64,000 bases of DNA, from contig NZ_QQXL01000001.1 in NCBI RefSeq assembly GCF_003640665.1, positions 496,001 through 560,000 of the forward strand. Direction: 5' to 3'. The position numbers and the translations under genes are program-made. The number at the start of each line of letters is the position of its first letter. The stretch's first letter is position 1. Source of the DNA: Galactobacter caseinivorans. GTDB taxonomy: Bacteria > Actinomycetota > Actinomycetes > Actinomycetales > Micrococcaceae. Shown here in pieces: positions 38,928 through 47,399 of the stretch. The notes under the pieces are model-generated. The model was not told the DNA's origin. It saw only the letters and a program-made list of their open reading frames with translations, and searched no databases.

Positions 38928-39755
38928 ATGGATCCGATCCCGCTCGCTACGTTGCTGCCTCCAGGTCTCGATCCGGTCCGGTGCAAACTTCACTGCGCGG
39001 TCTTCAACGGTGAGGTGTATCCGATCGACGTCCTCGGTCAGGACCCCGATGGGTGGCAACGGTGGAACTCGTGGCGCAATGTCAACGACGACTTCAACCG
39101 ACAGTTCATTTTCTCATTGGCGCAGGACCGGCGTGACCCGACCCTCTGGCTCTTTGGTGGTATTTGGGAGGTTGTGAGGCGCCGTGCGGAACCGCGGCAG
39201 CACTCTTACGACATTGTCCTGCGAGAGGACCTCATGGGTGCGTTCATCAAGAGGCTTTATGTTCGGTTGGCGCTGTCAGGTCGTAACCGCCGCCGGAATA
39301 TGGAGGCGTGTCTTGGCGCCATGACGGTGTCGAAGATTGCCGAGGAGCCCTTCTACGGCGACCAATTCCCCGGGCACGACCGCATCGATCACTCGCTAGC
39401 TGACATCCAAGCGATGGTGAGGCAAGGCAGGCCAGACTGGCGGATCGCGCTGGAACACATGAAGGGCGTCTACGTCATCCACGACGAAGTGACGGGCGAG
39501 CCGTACGTCGGTTCAGCCTACGGCGACACTGGCCTCTGGCAACGCTGGTCCCACTACGCCCTCACCCTTCATGGCGACAATGTCGCGTTGAAGGCTCATC
39601 TCGCCGCAGTGGGTGAGGATGTGTATCGCCGGACCATGCGGTTCGCACTGCTGGAGTTTTGGTCGATGCGGACGGATGATCAGCATGTACTCGATCGAGA
39701 GAGCTATTGGAAGAGTGTGCTGTTGTCCAAGACGTTGGGTCACAACAGGAACTAG
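38928..39755 (+). CDS. GIY-YIG family nuclease with a conserved N-terminal domain
   Basis: This 275-residue protein ends in a GIY-YIG endonuclease domain: KGVYVIHDEVTG (about residues 179-190), YVGSAYG (193-199), GLWQRWSHY with the catalytic Arg (202-210) and the metal-binding Glu in DRESYWKSVL (about 258). An N-terminal region of about 170 residues has NDDFNRQFIFSL, LWLFGGIWEV and EEPFYGDQFPGHDRIDHS, a pattern shared by accessory bacterial proteins of this type. The cellular role is unknown; repair, restriction or phage defence are possible. The DNA is visibly less GC-rich than its neighbours and the gene is not part of the conserved block, so acquisition by transfer is likely. Its stop overlaps that of the convergent GNAT gene. 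Confidence 0.85.
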   Translation: MDPIPLATLLPPGLDPVRCKLHCAVFNGEVYPIDVLGQDPDGWQRWNSWRNVNDDFNRQFIFSLAQDRRDPTLWLFGGIWEVVRRRAEPRQHSYDIVLREDLMGAFIKRLYVRLALSGRNRRRNMEACLGAMTVSKIAEEPFYGDQFPGHDRIDHSLADIQAMVRQGRPDWRIALEHMKGVYVIHDEVTGEPYVGSAYGDTGLWQRWSHYALTLHGDNVALKAHLAAVGEDVYRRTMRFALLEFWSMRTDDQHVLDRESYWKSVLLSKTLGHNRN

Positions 39756-40339
39756 GAGTGCCCCGCCCGCGCGGCGGCGCGGGCCATGGAATAGACCACA
39801 GGGCCGCTGGGGTTGGCGGTGGCGGCGGCGGTGGTGAAGCCCAGGCGCTGATAGAGGCGCTCATTGCTTGTGGCGGACGTCTGTAATGCGACGCCCGCGG
39901 TGCCGGAGCTGCGTTCGTCGATCAACTCCAGCCCCGCCGCGATGACGGCGGTGCCCAGCCCGGCACCCTGGTCGGCGGGGTCCACGCCTACCGTTTCCAG
40001 CGTCCAGGCTCCGTCCGCCGCTGCGGGGAGCGAGAGCTGCGCGAGGAGGGCAAGCCGCTCACCGAGAAGTTCCCCGACCCGTTCCTGGATCGCTTCGGTG
40101 GGAGCAGGTGCGTTCGGCGGAAGAAAGGCTGCGACCGCGCGGAGCTGGGACTCCACCAGCACCAGGCCGTGATCCAGGGCGTGAGCCAGGTACAGGCGCT
40201 GTAGCTCCTCGAGGCGCTCAGAGTAGCCCTCCGCCGGGATGGACCAGCGCGTCCATGGGTAGTCGTGGAAGGCTGCGGCAAGCAACCCTGCCGCGTCGTC
40301 AAGGTCTTCCGTGGTGGCCGGACGGATGGAGTGGTTCAT
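39752..40339 (-). CDS. GNAT-family N-acetyltransferase
   Basis: This 195-residue acetyltransferase has the acetyl-CoA-binding signature VDPADQGAGLGTAVI near residues 122-136, preceded by the beta strand WTLETVGV and followed by LQTSATSNERLYQRLGF, a pattern of GNATs that act on small molecules. The substrate is unknown. The ATG at 40339 is chosen; the longer frame overlaps the AhpD-like gene. It is the last gene of a three-gene minus-strand set (TetR, AhpD-like, GNAT), 11 bp after the preceding gene. Confidence 0.85.
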   Translation of the reverse strand: MNHSIRPATTEDLDDAAGLLAAAFHDYPWTRWSIPAEGYSERLEELQRLYLAHALDHGLVLVESQLRAVAAFLPPNAPAPTEAIQERVGELLGERLALLAQLSLPAAADGAWTLETVGVDPADQGAGLGTAVIAAGLELIDERSSGTAGVALQTSATSNERLYQRLGFTTAAATANPSGPVVYSMARAAARAGHS

Positions 40340-40350
40340 GATGGGGTTCC

Positions 40351-40824
40351 TCAGATGCCTTGCGGTCGGGACGGTGGAGCCACCGGGTAGTGGCTGGCGA
40401 TCGCCACGCGGTTCCAGGCGTTGATGACGATGACCAGCCAGGAAACGGCGGCGATCTGTGCGGGCGTGAGCGTGGCGTCCGCGTCCACAGTGCCGTGCGC
40501 GTCGTTGCGCCCGGCGGAGATGGTGGTAAGCCCCTCCGCCAGTGCGAGTGCGGCCTGCTCCTGCTCGTTGAAGTATTGCGATTCCCACCAGGCCGGCAGC
40601 ACCGCCAGCCGGTCGGGGGACTCGCCCTTGGCGAGCGCATCGCGCGAGTGCAGGCGCAGGCAAAAGGCGCATCCATTGATCTGCGAGGCGCGGATCTTCA
40701 CGAGCTCAATCAGCAAGGGATCAAGGCCGGCTTCTACCGCGCCCGCATGCGCCGTGGCGTCCAAGGCCACGAGTCCCTCATAGTTGGCGGGGCTGGCCTT
40801 GCCAAGATTCACGGGTGAGAACAT
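40351..40824 (-). CDS. Carboxymuconolactone decarboxylase/AhpD-like family protein
   Basis: This 157-residue alpha-helical protein has the AhpD-like redox motif CAFCLRLH (about C52, C55 and H59), which in AhpD reduces peroxiredoxin. Such CxxC proteins are usually peroxidase-linked or general stress proteins. The start is ATG at 40824, preceded by GAGG; an ATG at 40842 lacks a Shine-Dalgarno. It lies between a TetR regulator and a GNAT, suggesting a small detoxification or stress operon (inference). Confidence 0.85.
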   Translation of the reverse strand: MFSPVNLGKASPANYEGLVALDATAHAGAVEAGLDPLLIELVKIRASQINGCAFCLRLHSRDALAKGESPDRLAVLPAWWESQYFNEQEQAALALAEGLTTISAGRNDAHGTVDADATLTPAQIAAVSWLVIVINAWNRVAIASHYPVAPPSRPQGI

Positions 40825-40858
40825 CTCTGCCTCTTTCTTCATGAGGTGCACTCTGTCT

Positions 40859-41476
40859 TCATCGGGAGTGAGTCCACACTGCGGCGGATGGGCGCATGGC
40901 CGCCATGGTGGCACGGATGAGGTGTCGTTGCTCCTCGGGGGATCGATCCGCAGACAAGGCCACCACCTCGTTGAGGGCCGCAAAGACCGCGCTTACCACG
41001 GCGTTGAGAATGATGCGATGGTCGGCCTCGTTGGAGGCCCATCGGAGCCAGAGGGCGTCCGCCAACTTACGTTGGAAGAGCCGTTGATGGGCCAGGTAGC
41101 TGGCCTGCACCTGCGGTGAATCTGCAGCGATGTGCTGGAACCTCTCGGCTCTTCTTTGGGCATCGGCGGTGAGCCGTTCAAGGGCTGCCTCCACCACCGC
41201 CTGCAGGGTGTCCCAGGGGTCGTTGCCCGGAGCCTGGTCGCCGACAGAGTCGATGGCCCACTGCGTATCGGCCGCGAAGCTCGCGAACAACAGGTCGTCC
41301 TTGGCCGCGAAGTATCGAAAGAAGGTGCGCTCGGAAATCCCGGCCTCCGCCGCGATGGAACCCACCGTGGTTTCCGCGAATCCGTGCTCATCAAAGAGGC
41401 GAGCAGCCACGTCTTGAATGCGTTGACTCACCGCCTGCCGAGCTATCTCGCGGGACGAGGATCTTGCTGCAGGCAT
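40859..41476 (-). CDS. TetR-family transcriptional regulator
   Basis: This 205-residue regulator has an N-terminal TetR helix-turn-helix with TTVGSIAAEAGISERTFFRYF near residues 36-56 and a C-terminal ligand-binding domain of about 140 residues. It heads the operon with the AhpD-like and GNAT genes, and a perfect 16-bp palindrome lies 36 bp upstream in the divergent promoter region. Autorepression is expected. The ligand is not predictable. Confidence 0.9.
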   Translation of the reverse strand: MPAARSSSREIARQAVSQRIQDVAARLFDEHGFAETTVGSIAAEAGISERTFFRYFAAKDDLLFASFAADTQWAIDSVGDQAPGNDPWDTLQAVVEAALERLTADAQRRAERFQHIAADSPQVQASYLAHQRLFQRKLADALWLRWASNEADHRIILNAVVSAVFAALNEVVALSADRSPEEQRHLIRATMAAMRPSAAVWTHSR

Positions 41477-41511
41477 GGTCGAAACTCCTCACGTGTCATA
41501 GGCTGTCATTT

Positions 41512-41527
41512 GTGGCAGGACTGCCAC
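41512..41527. promoter_or_regulatory. Palindromic operator candidate for the TetR regulator
   Basis: GTGGCAGGACTGCCAC is a 7-bp perfect inverted repeat around GA, in the 85-bp gap between the divergent TetR and GNAT genes. Confidence 0.65.
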
Positions 41528-41561
41528 GTTTCGACCTTACACCCCAAAGGGGGCGCCGCGC

Positions 41562-42335
41562 ATGACCCGCATGTCCATCCCCACCTTTTCCGACACCGTG
41601 ACGAGGTTCTGGGCCCGGCCTTTTGAAGGCACCGAGCTCTTCCGAGACGAGCGACTCAGCCTGATCAGCAATCCCGGGTTGGGCGCCGGGGAGCGGGTCA
41701 CGCTCCTGCGGACCGCGGGTGATCACCACACCGCCGTCGCCGTTCGCCCGGAGATCGCAGAGCAGCTGCGAAGCCGCGGCGTGGGGACCGGCGCCTCCGT
41801 TCTGAGTGAGCCGCAGCTGCGTCGGGCCCTCAGCGACCTGGGCATCCTGCTCCATGATGCGGACAATGTCTTCTACTTTCCGGCCGGCCACCCGGCGCGC
41901 GAGGGTCTAGCGGAAGCAGGGGATGGGTACGTGGTTCGCGTCCTGACGGCCGCTGACTCCGGACTCTTTGCGGACTTCACCCAGCGTGCGTCGGAGCAGG
42001 ACCTGGACGATGCGCAGGTGGAGCTGGAGGACTGGGCGGTGTGCGGGGTGATCGCACCAAGTGGCGCCCCGAACGGCTCCCGCGATCGGCTTGTCGCCGC
42101 CGCCAGCACGTATCCCTGGCGCGACTCGCGACTGGCGGACATCGGCGTGCTGACGCTCGCCACGGAGCGCGGAAAGGGGCACGGGCGCCGGCTCGTCACC
42201 GCCATGGCCCGGCATGCCTTGGAGCAAGACCACGAATTGCAGTACCGCTGCCAGCTGGATAACGCCGGCTCCAACGCGCTGGCCCACGCCGCCGGGCTGC
42301 AGCTGTGGGGCCGATGGGAAGTCCCCACCCCGTAG
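41562..42335 (+). CDS. GNAT-family N-acetyltransferase with N-terminal extension
   Basis: This 257-residue protein has a C-terminal GNAT domain with LADIGVLTLATERGKGHGRRLVTAM near residues 190-214 and QLDNAGSNALAHAAGLQ near the end. The first 120 residues are a separate domain seen in proteins of the GNAT_acetyltr_2/FR47 type. The substrate is unknown. It is divergent from the TetR operon and may share its operator. AAGGGGG precedes the ATG at 41562. Confidence 0.8.
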   Translation: MTRMSIPTFSDTVTRFWARPFEGTELFRDERLSLISNPGLGAGERVTLLRTAGDHHTAVAVRPEIAEQLRSRGVGTGASVLSEPQLRRALSDLGILLHDADNVFYFPAGHPAREGLAEAGDGYVVRVLTAADSGLFADFTQRASEQDLDDAQVELEDWAVCGVIAPSGAPNGSRDRLVAAASTYPWRDSRLADIGVLTLATERGKGHGRRLVTAMARHALEQDHELQYRCQLDNAGSNALAHAAGLQLWGRWEVPTP

Positions 42336-42344
42336 GCGCCTCGG

Positions 42345-42350
42345 TAGACT
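42345..42350 (+). promoter_or_regulatory. Leaderless -10 (TAGACT) of the DUF5998 gene
   Basis: TAGACT ends 6 nt before the ATG at 42357, with no Shine-Dalgarno. Confidence 0.6.
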
Positions 42351-42356
42351 GGAATC

Positions 42357-43031
42357 ATGTCGCCGTCCACGCCCGCTCATGATCCGGACCTGCTGACCCA
42401 GCTGAACCGGGTTGGCTTCTATCCCGCACTGATCGCCGATGTCCTCTCCGAGGAACTGGAGGGCGCCGCACCCCTGCGCCACCTGCTGCACCTGGAGACG
42501 CACGTGGAGCACGCGGAGGTGCACCGCCACGCCACCATCCTGGTGCTCACGGCGCAGGCGCTGGTGATCCTGCACGTGGATGATCACCAGCCGGAGGACT
42601 CCTCTGAAGCGGTGGCCAACGTGTCCGCTGAGACGGTTGCGCTGCCCCGCGTGGACTCTGTGGTGGTGTCCGCGATCTACCCCCGCCCGCATGAACACCG
42701 CCCGGGCGATGGCCCGCGGGAGCTCACGGTGGGCATCGCTTGGTCCGGCGGCTCGCGCCTGGACCTGGGCCCGGCCGGCTGTGGTGATCCCAACTGCGAG
42801 GTGGACCACGGCATGTCCGGGCAGAGCGTGCGGGAGGACCTGGTGGTGCGCATCTCCGCGGACGCGGACGGAGCCAAGCACCTGGAGCATGCGCGCTCCT
42901 TTGCCCGCACCCTGCGCAGCGCCACGAGCGAGGCGGCGTGGAATCCGGTCGCGGAGCGCGCGGAACACCAGCCCGCAGCCCAGCCTTCCGGCCGGCCCAC
43001 GGCCTGGCTCTCGCGAGGCAATCATCGCTGA
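42357..43031 (+). CDS. DUF5998 family protein
   Basis: This 224-residue soluble protein belongs to an actinobacterial family of unknown function. Recognisable features are the start DLLTQLNRVGFYPALIADVL, HLETHVEH near residue 45, and the cysteine pair in LGPAGCGDPNCEVDHG near residues 140-150. It lies directly before the alkaline-phosphatase-like gene, an arrangement common in Micrococcales. Its stop codon at 43031 is 4 bp before the likely start of that gene. Confidence 0.85.
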   Translation: MSPSTPAHDPDLLTQLNRVGFYPALIADVLSEELEGAAPLRHLLHLETHVEHAEVHRHATILVLTAQALVILHVDDHQPEDSSEAVANVSAETVALPRVDSVVVSAIYPRPHEHRPGDGPRELTVGIAWSGGSRLDLGPAGCGDPNCEVDHGMSGQSVREDLVVRISADADGAKHLEHARSFARTLRSATSEAAWNPVAERAEHQPAAQPSGRPTAWLSRGNHR

Positions 43032-43035
43032 TCCG

Positions 43036-44184
43036 GTGGCGCCCCCCGCGGCGCCCGCCTACGGAAGCGGCTCCCTGACGGAGCTCATGACCTCTGCCGC
43101 CGCCGCCCTTGGCGAGCCCGGCTTCAAGAACGCGCTGCAGCTGCCCCGGGCCAACCGGGTGGTGGTGGTCCTGGTGGATGGGCTAGGCGCCCGCCTGCTC
43201 AAGCGTTTTGCCGGTTACGCGCCCACGTTGCGCCAGGCCGGGCAACACCCGTCCTCGCGCACCCTTGATACGGTCTTCCCCACCACCACAGCCGCCGCCC
43301 TGGCCTCGCTGGCCACCGGTGTGCCGCCGTCGCAGCACGGGATTGTGGGCTACGACGTCATGGACCCCGCCGGCCCCCGCATCGTGAATCAGCTGGGCGG
43401 CTGGCCCGGTGACCTTGACCCGGCAACGTGGCAGGTAGTGCCGACGGTGTTTGAGCGGCTGCAGGAGCGCCGCAGCGTCGTGACGGTCTCCCGCCCCAAG
43501 TTCCGCGACAGTCCGTTGACCCGGGCCGGCCTGCGCGGCGGCGAGTTCATGGAGGCCACGAGCCCGCCCGCGCGGGTGGGCGCGGCCCTGGCCGCGCTGC
43601 GCCAGCACAAGGACGCGCTGGTGTACCTGTACTGGGATGACCTGGACAAGGCGGGGCACGCCCACGGGGTGGAGTCCCAGCAGTGGCTCCACGCGCTGGA
43701 GGAGCTGGACTCCGCCATGCGCCGACTGATCGCGGGCGCGGGTCCCAACACGCTGGTGCTGCTCACCGCGGATCACGGCATGGTGGACGTTCCCGCCAGC
43801 GGCCGGATTGACTACTCGGAGCGCCCAGAATTGCTGGAGGGCGTGGCGCTCACCGCGGGGGAGCCGCGCGGCGTCCAGCTGCACTTTGACCCAGCGGCCA
43901 GCGCGGAAACGCGCCAGGGAACCATCGACGCGTGGAAGGCGGCCTTCGGCGACGTTGCCTGGGTCTTGACGCGTGATGAACTGTCCGACGCCGGGTGGCT
44001 GGGTCCGCAGTGGGCGCCGGGAGTGCGGGAGCGAGTAGGTGACGTGCTCATCGCCGCGCACGGCTCGGTGGCCTTCTACGACGGGCGCAGGGTGGCCCCG
44101 CACGCCTTTGACATGGTGGGCCAGCACGGCTCCCTCACGCCGTCTGAGCGTAAGGTGCCGCTGCTGATCCTCGCCGGGGGCTAG
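43036..44184 (+). CDS. Type I phosphodiesterase/nucleotide pyrophosphatase-like (alkaline phosphatase superfamily)
   Basis: This 382-residue metalloenzyme has the first metal-binding Asp in VVVVLVDGLGARLL (about D48), the nucleophile Thr in FPTTTAAALASLATG near residue 84, and further metal ligands in YWDDLDKAGHAHG near 205 and TADHGM near 245. These match nucleotide pyrophosphatase/phosphodiesterases. No signal peptide is seen, so it is probably cytosolic. The GTG at 43036 is chosen because the frame upstream overlaps DUF5998; there is no good Shine-Dalgarno and translation may be coupled. The stop overlaps that of sepH. Confidence 0.85.
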   Translation: MAPPAAPAYGSGSLTELMTSAAAALGEPGFKNALQLPRANRVVVVLVDGLGARLLKRFAGYAPTLRQAGQHPSSRTLDTVFPTTTAAALASLATGVPPSQHGIVGYDVMDPAGPRIVNQLGGWPGDLDPATWQVVPTVFERLQERRSVVTVSRPKFRDSPLTRAGLRGGEFMEATSPPARVGAALAALRQHKDALVYLYWDDLDKAGHAHGVESQQWLHALEELDSAMRRLIAGAGPNTLVLLTADHGMVDVPASGRIDYSERPELLEGVALTAGEPRGVQLHFDPAASAETRQGTIDAWKAAFGDVAWVLTRDELSDAGWLGPQWAPGVRERVGDVLIAAHGSVAFYDGRRVAPHAFDMVGQHGSLTPSERKVPLLILAGG

Positions 44185-45539
44185 GCCTCCGGTTCGTCCT
44201 CGTCGTCACCCTTGGCGGAACGCCCAAAGACGATCTCGTCCCAGCTGGGCACCTGCGAGCGGCGCTTCTTGTGCCCGCGAGCCGAGTCGGCATCGTCGTC
44301 CGCCAGCACCGTCTCGTTGTGACGCGTCGCCGGAATGGGATCCGGCACGCGCCTCAGCGGCGGCCAGGCGCGATCAAGCCCGTCCGGCGCGCGCAGTCCA
44401 TCCGTGCGCTCGGGGCCCGGCACCGCGTCGGTGCTGTGCTTCGATTCTGTCTTCGGCTTCGATTCTGTATGCGGCTTCGATTCGGTGTGCTGCTGTGACT
44501 CAGCGCCGCGCTTGGAATCCTTGCCACCCAAGCCCCAGGGGGACCGGCGGGGCGTTGGCTGGGGTTCGGCCTGGTCCTCGGAGCCTGAGTCGTCAGTGGG
44601 GCCCTCAGCGCCCTGCTTCGTGGCCTCGGTGTCCTTGGGTGCCTGCCAGGCGCTATCGCGCTTCCAGGTGCTGCCGTGGCCTGTCTCGCGCTCCTGGTGA
44701 GAGCGGGCAATCAGGTGCGCCAAGGCGTCGTCCCCGTCTGCGTCCTCTCCCACGCGCGTGCCGCGCCGGCGCGTCAGCACGTCAAGCAGGCCATCGTCCT
44801 GCGGCTCGCGGCCGCGGGGGGCCTGCGGATCCGGGTCCGCTGGGCCCGCGATGGGCTCGGAGGCGTCCACGTCGTAGGGGCGATCATCCACGGGAACCAG
44901 GCGGCGCTGGGTGGGGAGCACGTCCCATGGCTCCCACTCGGAGAGCACCTGCCCCCAACGGTTGGCGTTCTCCAGGTGGCGGCGCGCGGGGTGGAAGGTC
45001 CATTCGGCCGGCGGCTCCTCGCCGATCGCGGCGGCGCCCTCCGGAACCTCAAAGCGCGCCACGACGCGCCACGTCCCCGAATCAAGCTTCCAGGCGTCCC
45101 AGACCAGGGAGGCGGGGTTCACGCCAAAGGAACGCAGACGGGTCCGGACCATCTCGCCGAGGGAGGCGGGCTCGTCACCAAAGGCGGCGCGGTAGCCCTC
45201 GTGCGCCAGCGGCGCGGAGACCTCAATGTCCAGGGCCCGGCGGGCAATGTAGTCCCGCTCGGCGAGGACGGGGCCCTCGTAACGCAGGATGTTCTCCAGC
45301 GGCGTGCCAGAGTCCTCGGCCACCTCAGCGGCGGTGGCTCCGCCGCGGATGCGTGCCTGGATCTCCCGCGGGGCCAAGGGGGCGCCCTCGATCACCGGCG
45401 CGGCGGGGGTGGGGTGCGGCGTCTTCACGGCGCGCTTCAGGGTCGCGTCCAGCGCCAACAGGTACTCGGTGCCGTCTGGGGTGCGAACGACGAGCTCGGT
45501 TCCGGTGTCGTGGATACGCACCAACTCGAGGTGATCCAT
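44181..45539 (-). CDS. sepH: Septation protein SepH (DUF3071)
   Basis: SepH binds FtsZ and promotes Z-ring assembly in actinobacteria (known in Streptomyces and mycobacteria). The 452-residue protein has the conserved N-terminal domain at about residues 1-190, with the helix-turn-helix-like IQARIRGGATAAEVAEDSG followed by RYEGPVLAERDYIARRA. A long disordered linker follows, then the conserved C-terminal motif RRSQVPSWDEIVFG. The linker DNA includes three 18-bp tandem repeats. The ATG at 45539 has GGAGG 6 nt upstream. Confidence 0.93.
   Translation of the reverse strand: MDHLELVRIHDTGTELVVRTPDGTEYLLALDATLKRAVKTPHPTPAAPVIEGAPLAPREIQARIRGGATAAEVAEDSGTPLENILRYEGPVLAERDYIARRALDIEVSAPLAHEGYRAAFGDEPASLGEMVRTRLRSFGVNPASLVWDAWKLDSGTWRVVARFEVPEGAAAIGEEPPAEWTFHPARRHLENANRWGQVLSEWEPWDVLPTQRRLVPVDDRPYDVDASEPIAGPADPDPQAPRGREPQDDGLLDVLTRRRGTRVGEDADGDDALAHLIARSHQERETGHGSTWKRDSAWQAPKDTEATKQGAEGPTDDSGSEDQAEPQPTPRRSPWGLGGKDSKRGAESQQHTESKPHTESKPKTESKHSTDAVPGPERTDGLRAPDGLDRAWPPLRRVPDPIPATRHNETVLADDDADSARGHKKRRSQVPSWDEIVFGRSAKGDDEDEPEA
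44438..44491 (-). repeat. 18-bp tandem repeat in sepH, three copies
   Basis: Three consecutive 18-bp units sharing GCTTCGATTC encode the linker repeat KPHTES/KPKTES/KHSTDA. It keeps the reading frame, so copy number could vary without disrupting SepH. Confidence 0.75.
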
Positions 45540-45825
45540 GCCTTGCCTCCAGCTCGCTCTCGACGGTCTACCTCCCCAGCCTCCCATTATCGGCATCACT
45601 CGTGCGGCATTTGTGCGGATCGGCGCGTCAACTCTTGACACTTGGCCTTCACCTGAGCGCCGTGGGGGAGCGGGTGGGCAACGCATTTTGTCCACCTGCG
45701 GCGAACAGGGTTTGTTATCCGGGCCAGTCTGGTGTGTAATCGCTCCGACACGTGGGGTTGACCGTTGTGTTCCAGGTCTCTCACACGTGAGCATCAGACA
45801 CATTTCGCAGAGGTTAGAGGGAAAA

Positions 45826-46125
45826 GTGGCCACCGATTACGACGCGCCCCGCAAGAACGAAGAAGATGTCCGCGAGGACTCCCTCGAGGAGCTGAAGGGG
45901 CGTCGCAACGATTCACAGTCTTCCGTCGTGGACGAAGACGAGGCCGAGGCCGCAGATAGTTTTGAGCTGCCCGGCGCCGACCTCTCCAACGAGGAGTTGC
46001 AGGTCACAGTCCTGCCGGCGCAATCCGATGAGTTCACCTGTGCCTCCTGCTTCCTGGTGCGTCACCGCTCCCAGGTCGCGGCAGAGCGCGGCGGGCTGTA
46101 CTACTGCAAGGACTGCGAGAGCTAA
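45826..46125 (+). CDS. DUF4193 family protein with C-terminal zinc ribbon
   Basis: This 99-residue protein starts with the family signature ATDYDAPRKNEEDV, has an acidic middle and ends with a zinc ribbon in which C72, C75, C94 and C97 are the likely ligands (CASCFLVRH and YYCKDC). The family is nearly universal in actinobacteria and of unknown function (Rv2699c in M. tuberculosis). The GTG at 45826 follows an AGAGGG sequence. A 290-bp non-coding leader separates it from sepH, which is divergent. Confidence 0.92.
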   Translation: MATDYDAPRKNEEDVREDSLEELKGRRNDSQSSVVDEDEAEAADSFELPGADLSNEELQVTVLPAQSDEFTCASCFLVRHRSQVAAERGGLYYCKDCES

Positions 46126-46144
46126 GCTCCCGCTCCTTTCGGGC

Positions 46145-46193
46145 ACAGAGCGAGGGGGTCACCATCCACTGGATGGTGACCCCCTCGCTCTGT
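46145..46193. terminator. Long bidirectional terminator between DUF4193 and DUF3093 genes
   Basis: A near-perfect palindrome with about 24-bp arms, from ACAGAGCGAGGGGGTC to its complement, is centred at 46169 and followed by TTTTG. It lies 19 bp past the DUF4193 stop and 50 bp from the convergent DUF3093 stop. Confidence 0.9.
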
Positions 46194-46225
46194 TTTGCTC
46201 GCTCTGTCTTGGGCGGGCATTTTCC

Positions 46226-46237
46226 TGCCCGACGCCG
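46226..46237 (-). repeat. Dispersed 12-mer, variant CGGCGTCGGGCA, copy 6
   Basis: Minus-strand copy in the gap between the bidirectional terminator and the DUF3093 stop codon. Confidence 0.65.
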
Positions 46238-46242
46238 TGTGC

Positions 46243-46824
46243 TTAGGCCTGCGGGCCGGTTTCCTCGCGCTTGGCGTCCTCGATGCGCTGAAGGCGTTCG
46301 CGCTCCAAGGAGCTTGGCTCACTCGCTTCGGTGATGACCCCGGCGTTGTCCGGGTCGCTGTGCACCATGTGACCGCCCAGGGCAGCAATCAACTCCTCCG
46401 GCCTGCGAGTGGAGAAGAGCCAATACGGCGTCTCATCGCGCGGGTCGGTGATGATGACCTTCACCACCGGGTCCACCCAGCCACGGAAGCACATGAAGGC
46501 CAGGCCATGCAGGCCGCGTCCACGCTCGTAGCGCGCGCTCTCGCCGCGATGGCCGGTGACCTCGCCCAAGAACTGGCGCTCGATGCTGGCCCGTCCCACG
46601 GACAGAGTCTGTTCATTGACCGCGATGGTGGGGGCGGAGACCGTCAGCAGGACCACGGCGATGATGAAGGCCACGGCGATCAGGATGCCGCACAGGACGG
46701 GGTTCGTGGGGGAGAGCGCCAGGCCAATAGCGATGGAGATTCCTGCCACCACAAGCCACAGCCACCAGGGTGCTCGCAGCTTTTCGGTGTAGGACGTGGG
46801 AGTGGACGCGGAGGGCGTGGACAT
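46243..46824 (-). CDS. DUF3093 family membrane protein
   Basis: This 193-residue protein has two transmembrane helices at about residues 20-37 and 42-62 and a cytoplasmic domain that includes the DUF3093 core, with GRGLHGLAFMCFRGWVDPVVKV and DPRDETPYWLFSTRRPEELIAAL. A charged C-terminal tail follows. Its function is unknown (Rv2698 in M. tuberculosis). The start at 46824 is preferred over 46833, because TAGGAT then ends 7 nt upstream as in other leaderless genes here. It is divergent from dut. Confidence 0.87.
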   Translation of the reverse strand: MSTPSASTPTSYTEKLRAPWWLWLVVAGISIAIGLALSPTNPVLCGILIAVAFIIAVVLLTVSAPTIAVNEQTLSVGRASIERQFLGEVTGHRGESARYERGRGLHGLAFMCFRGWVDPVVKVIITDPRDETPYWLFSTRRPEELIAALGGHMVHSDPDNAGVITEASEPSSLERERLQRIEDAKREETGPQA

Positions 46825-46831
46825 AGCCTCC

Positions 46832-46837
46832 ATCCTA
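46832..46837 (-). promoter_or_regulatory. Leaderless -10 (TAGGAT) of the DUF3093 gene
   Basis: Minus-strand TAGGAT ends 7 nt before the ATG at 46824. It decides the start, because the alternative ATG at 46833 would overlap it. Confidence 0.55.
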
Positions 46838-46917
46838 CCGGCGAGCCGCTAGAGTGGACGCCGGTTGACCGGTGCCCCATGGGCCGGACCGAATCTCGAC
46901 TGTGGACGTGAGGAAAG

Positions 46918-47397
46918 ATGAGCGCTGAGCCGGACATGATGGTGCGAGTGCGCCGTTTAGACCCGGGGCTACCCCTCCCGGCGTACGCACTGCCAGGGGA
47001 TGCAGGAGCTGATCTCTATGCCAGGGAGGACGTGACGCTGGCTCCCGGTCAACGCCAGCTCGTCCCGACGGGGCTCGCCATTGCGCTCCCTGATGGCTAC
47101 GTGGGGCTGGTGCATCCCCGCTCCGGCCTCGCCGCCAAACACGGCGTCACGATCGTGAATGCGCCCGGCACTGTGGACTCCGGCTACCGCGGAGAACTCC
47201 TGATCAACCTACTCAATACCGACGCCACCCAGCCGGTGACACTGCGCCGGGGTGATCGCATCGCCCAGCTTTTGGTGCAGCGCGTGGAACGTGCAGCCTT
47301 CGTGGAAGTCGATGATCTGGGGGAGTCCGCACGCGGGGCCCGCGGATTCGGGTCCACGGGTGGTTTCGAGGCCGCGACAGCGGCAAAGGAAGGATGA
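46918..47397 (+). CDS. dut: Deoxyuridine 5'-triphosphate nucleotidohydrolase (dUTPase)
   Basis: Dut hydrolyses dUTP to dUMP and pyrophosphate, keeping uracil out of DNA and supplying dTMP synthesis. The 159-residue trimeric enzyme shows the five motifs in order: [31 protein letters not shown] with the catalytic Asp, [11 protein letters not shown], and the C-terminal ARGFGSTG arm. The ATG is at 46918 and its end is close to the start of DUF3710, so the two are likely cotranscribed. Confidence 0.96.
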   Translation: MSAEPDMMVRVRRLDPGLPLPAYALPGDAGADLYAREDVTLAPGQRQLVPTGLAIALPDGYVGLVHPRSGLAAKHGVTIVNAPGTVDSGYRGELLINLLNTDATQPVTLRRGDRIAQLLVQRVERAAFVEVDDLGESARGARGFGSTGGFEAATAAKEG

Positions 47398-47399
47398 CC

